51,536 nt of DNA from Thermodesulfovibrionales bacterium. Lineage in GTDB: Bacteria > Nitrospirota > Thermodesulfovibrionia > Thermodesulfovibrionales > JdFR-86. Of the stretch, positions 50,444 to 51,536 are shown piece after piece. The position numbers and the translations under genes are program-made. The stretch lies in contig JAUXOF010000057.1 in the NCBI GenBank assembly GCA_030682405.1, positions 1 to 51,536 of the forward strand. The letters are read 5' to 3'. The stretch's first letter is position 1; each line of letters starts with the position of its first letter. The notes under the pieces are model-generated. The model did no database searches. It was not told where the DNA came from and saw only the letters and a program-made list of their open reading frames with translations.

Positions 50444-50584
50444 GGGGGCGTAGGTGTCCCGTTGGTGGCGAGATAACCGAACCATGCCGGAACATGGCCC
50501 AAGTTTCATGGGAAGCGACGGACTCGCAGGCGTTTGAGATGAGCAGGGTCTCACCCAACCAGAAAGGTTTGCCTCTGCGCCCCC
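50444..50584. ncRNA. Structured element, copy B
   Basis: Same design as copy A (25811-25891): closing stem GGGGGCGTAG with CTGCGCCCCC, the core TAACCGAACCATGCC, hairpin CCATG-CCGGAA-CATGG and the right flank GGTTTGCCTCTGCGCCCC. It carries about 60 extra nt before the right flank, with two further hairpins (GCGA-cggac-TCGC and GAGA...TCTC). In the first hairpin the loop reads GTTGGTGG, the reverse complement sense of copy A's CTACCAAC. Confidence 0.5.
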
Positions 50585-50604
50585 GAATTTTAGGGGCAGG
50601 CTCC

Positions 50605-50713
50605 AAAATAGTTGCAGGTTTCTTAGGAAATGACACGAGAAATCTGATATAAAAGCCCAAAGACTCGTAAGAGTCGGAGGGCTTTTATATTGGCGGATGA
50701 AGAGAAAAAGACA
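50605..50713 (+). promoter_or_regulatory. Late promoter and hairpin leader, copy 3 (tail end operon)
   Basis: Nearly identical to copy 1 at 31263: same AAAATAGTTGCAGG block, TTTC-TTAG-GAAA dyad, TGATATAAA box and outer stem ATATAAAAGCCC/GGGCTTTTATAT. The inner stem is GACTC-gtaa-GAGTC instead of GGCCT/AGGCC, so pairing is kept while the bases differ. The ribosome binding site GGAGGG lies in the stem and the TTG start follows. Confidence 0.7.
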
Positions 50714-51536
50714 AGCACCGAAGACGCTTTCATAGACGACTTCGCCCTTGAGATACAGGACATCGATGACGCCTTTGAAAAGTCCATAGCACAATACGAG
50801 TTTCCGTACCGGGACGGGGCCAAGTTAGAGGACATGGGACTGAAGGCCCGGAAGGTCAGGTTCAAGTGCTTCTTCTTCGGCAAGCGGTATGATGAGCACA
50901 AGCTCTTTCTTGAGCATATTAAGGGGAACAAAGGCCTCTTTGATTTCACCCATCCAAAATACGGCCTCCTGCATGGCTCCGTGGAGTCCGCCTCAGTCCG
51001 CCATGACGACAGGCTTGAGACGGCTGAGATAGACATATCATTTGTTGAGGAGTTCGCAGGGGAAATAGAGATTCCCGCTGTGTCGGTGGACGGCGTTTTT
51101 GAGCAGGGTCAGGCAGAGCAAATTGCGGAGTTTGAAAAAGACGTAAAAGATGAACTCGGAGCGGAGGCCGCGGAGATTCTCGGCAAGGAGCTTGACCCCA
51201 CGAAGGGGATATTGGAGCAGTTCACCGGCCTTACCGCCACGGCAAGGGCATACGTTAAGCAGATAGACGGCTACGTCTCAAAGCTGGAGGCCACGCTTAC
51301 GAGCATCGCAAACCCTGCAAACAGCCTGCTTGCGACAATCGATTACGGAGTGAACCTTCCGGGCCGGGTGATAGGCTCCGTGTCAAGGACGGTTGAGAGG
51401 TATGCGCTCCTTGCGGAATCGCTTAAGACCGCGCCCTCTCGGTTCGCCCAGAGCATGAAAAACGGTATGAAGGAGCTTGAGAGCGCACTCGGTGGGTTCT
51501 CAAAGCATATTCACCTCGCCGGCTCGCAGAGGACGG
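50690..51536 (+). CDS. Mu gpN-like DNA circulation/tail protein (3' end beyond window)
   Basis: Open from TTG 50690 to the end of the window (282 codons so far). After a leader shared with the terminase gene (MADEEKKT), the DNA-circulation N domain appears: GLKARKVRFKCFFFGKRYDE, then FDFTHPKYGLLHGSVESASV. A helical part with VKQIDGYVSKLEATLTSIAN follows. In Mu, gpN is a baseplate/tail protein that also enters the host and circularises or protects phage DNA. Position after the tape measure agrees. Confidence 0.8.
   Translation, partial: MADEEKKTSTEDAFIDDFALEIQDIDDAFEKSIAQYEFPYRDGAKLEDMGLKARKVRFKCFFFGKRYDEHKLFLEHIKGNKGLFDFTHPKYGLLHGSVESASVRHDDRLETAEIDISFVEEFAGEIEIPAVSVDGVFEQGQAEQIAEFEKDVKDELGAEAAEILGKELDPTKGILEQFTGLTATARAYVKQIDGYVSKLEATLTSIANPANSLLATIDYGVNLPGRVIGSVSRTVERYALLAESLKTAPSRFAQSMKNGMKELESALGGFSKHIHLAGSQRT

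Overview
The window is a bacterial chromosome segment (about 1-9500) followed by the left part of a large integrated prophage (about 9509 to beyond 51536). The organism looks like an anaerobic or microaerophilic Gram-negative bacterium. It has an Mla-type outer-membrane lipid transport operon (mlaE-mlaF-mlaD), TatA, a molybdenum-cofactor gene and an exported octaheme cytochrome c nitrite reductase. Heavy use of AGG arginine codons and this gene set would fit Nitrospirota or a deltaproteobacterial lineage, but that assignment is an inference and not proven here.

Host part: a tightly packed, translationally coupled cluster mobA-tatA-alr-mlaE-mlaF-mlaD (971-5882). It is followed by a reverse-strand PKD-domain lipoprotein with a perfect 108-bp tandem repeat (5938-7200) and an octaheme nitrite reductase (7398-9020). 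Then come three reverse-strand tRNA genes (Lys-CTT, Arg-CCG, His-GTG) and the 3' half of a fourth, tRNA-Arg(TCT). That gene is cut in its anticodon loop, and the cut is the likely attachment site of the prophage.

Prophage early part: integrase (minus strand), four reverse-strand cargo or regulatory genes (secreted thermonuclease-like protein, small hypothetical proteins, S24 repressor), and a divergent promoter/operator near 13070. A rightward run of small regulatory and replication genes follows: CII-like HTH, a second tyrosine recombinase, zinc-finger protein, SSB-like protein, dNMP-kinase-like protein and a primase-helicase. A repeat-rich stretch with iteron-like motifs (22657-22860) is a candidate replication origin. 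Next are a C5 cytosine methyltransferase, a third tyrosine recombinase, a Mor-like activator, a putative antirestriction methyltransferase/GNAT protein, a ParB-like protein and a HicB/HicA-like pair.

Prophage late part: small and large terminase, portal fused to a MuF-like tail, protease with nested scaffold, decoration protein, lambda-E-type capsid protein, gp36, head-tail joining protein, amidase and holin, LamG and fibre-like proteins, gp37, gp38, contractile sheath, tube, frameshifted tail chaperone, tape measure and DNA-circulation protein N (cut by the window end). The tail and portal modules are Mu-like and the capsid pair is lambda-like. Integration is by a tyrosine recombinase, with no MuA/MuB transposase in the window.

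Most interesting non-genic signals: (1) a promoter-plus-hairpin leader module in two full copies and one partial copy before late operons, with a compensatory change in the hairpin tip; (2) a two-copy structured element (25811-25891 and 50444-50584); (3) a 346-bp insertion carrying an antisense DNA-ligase fragment, flanked by 7-bp direct repeats, whose removal restores one continuous gene; (4) helically phased iterons beside the primase gene; (5) a second MuF-like tail on a membrane-anchored protein.
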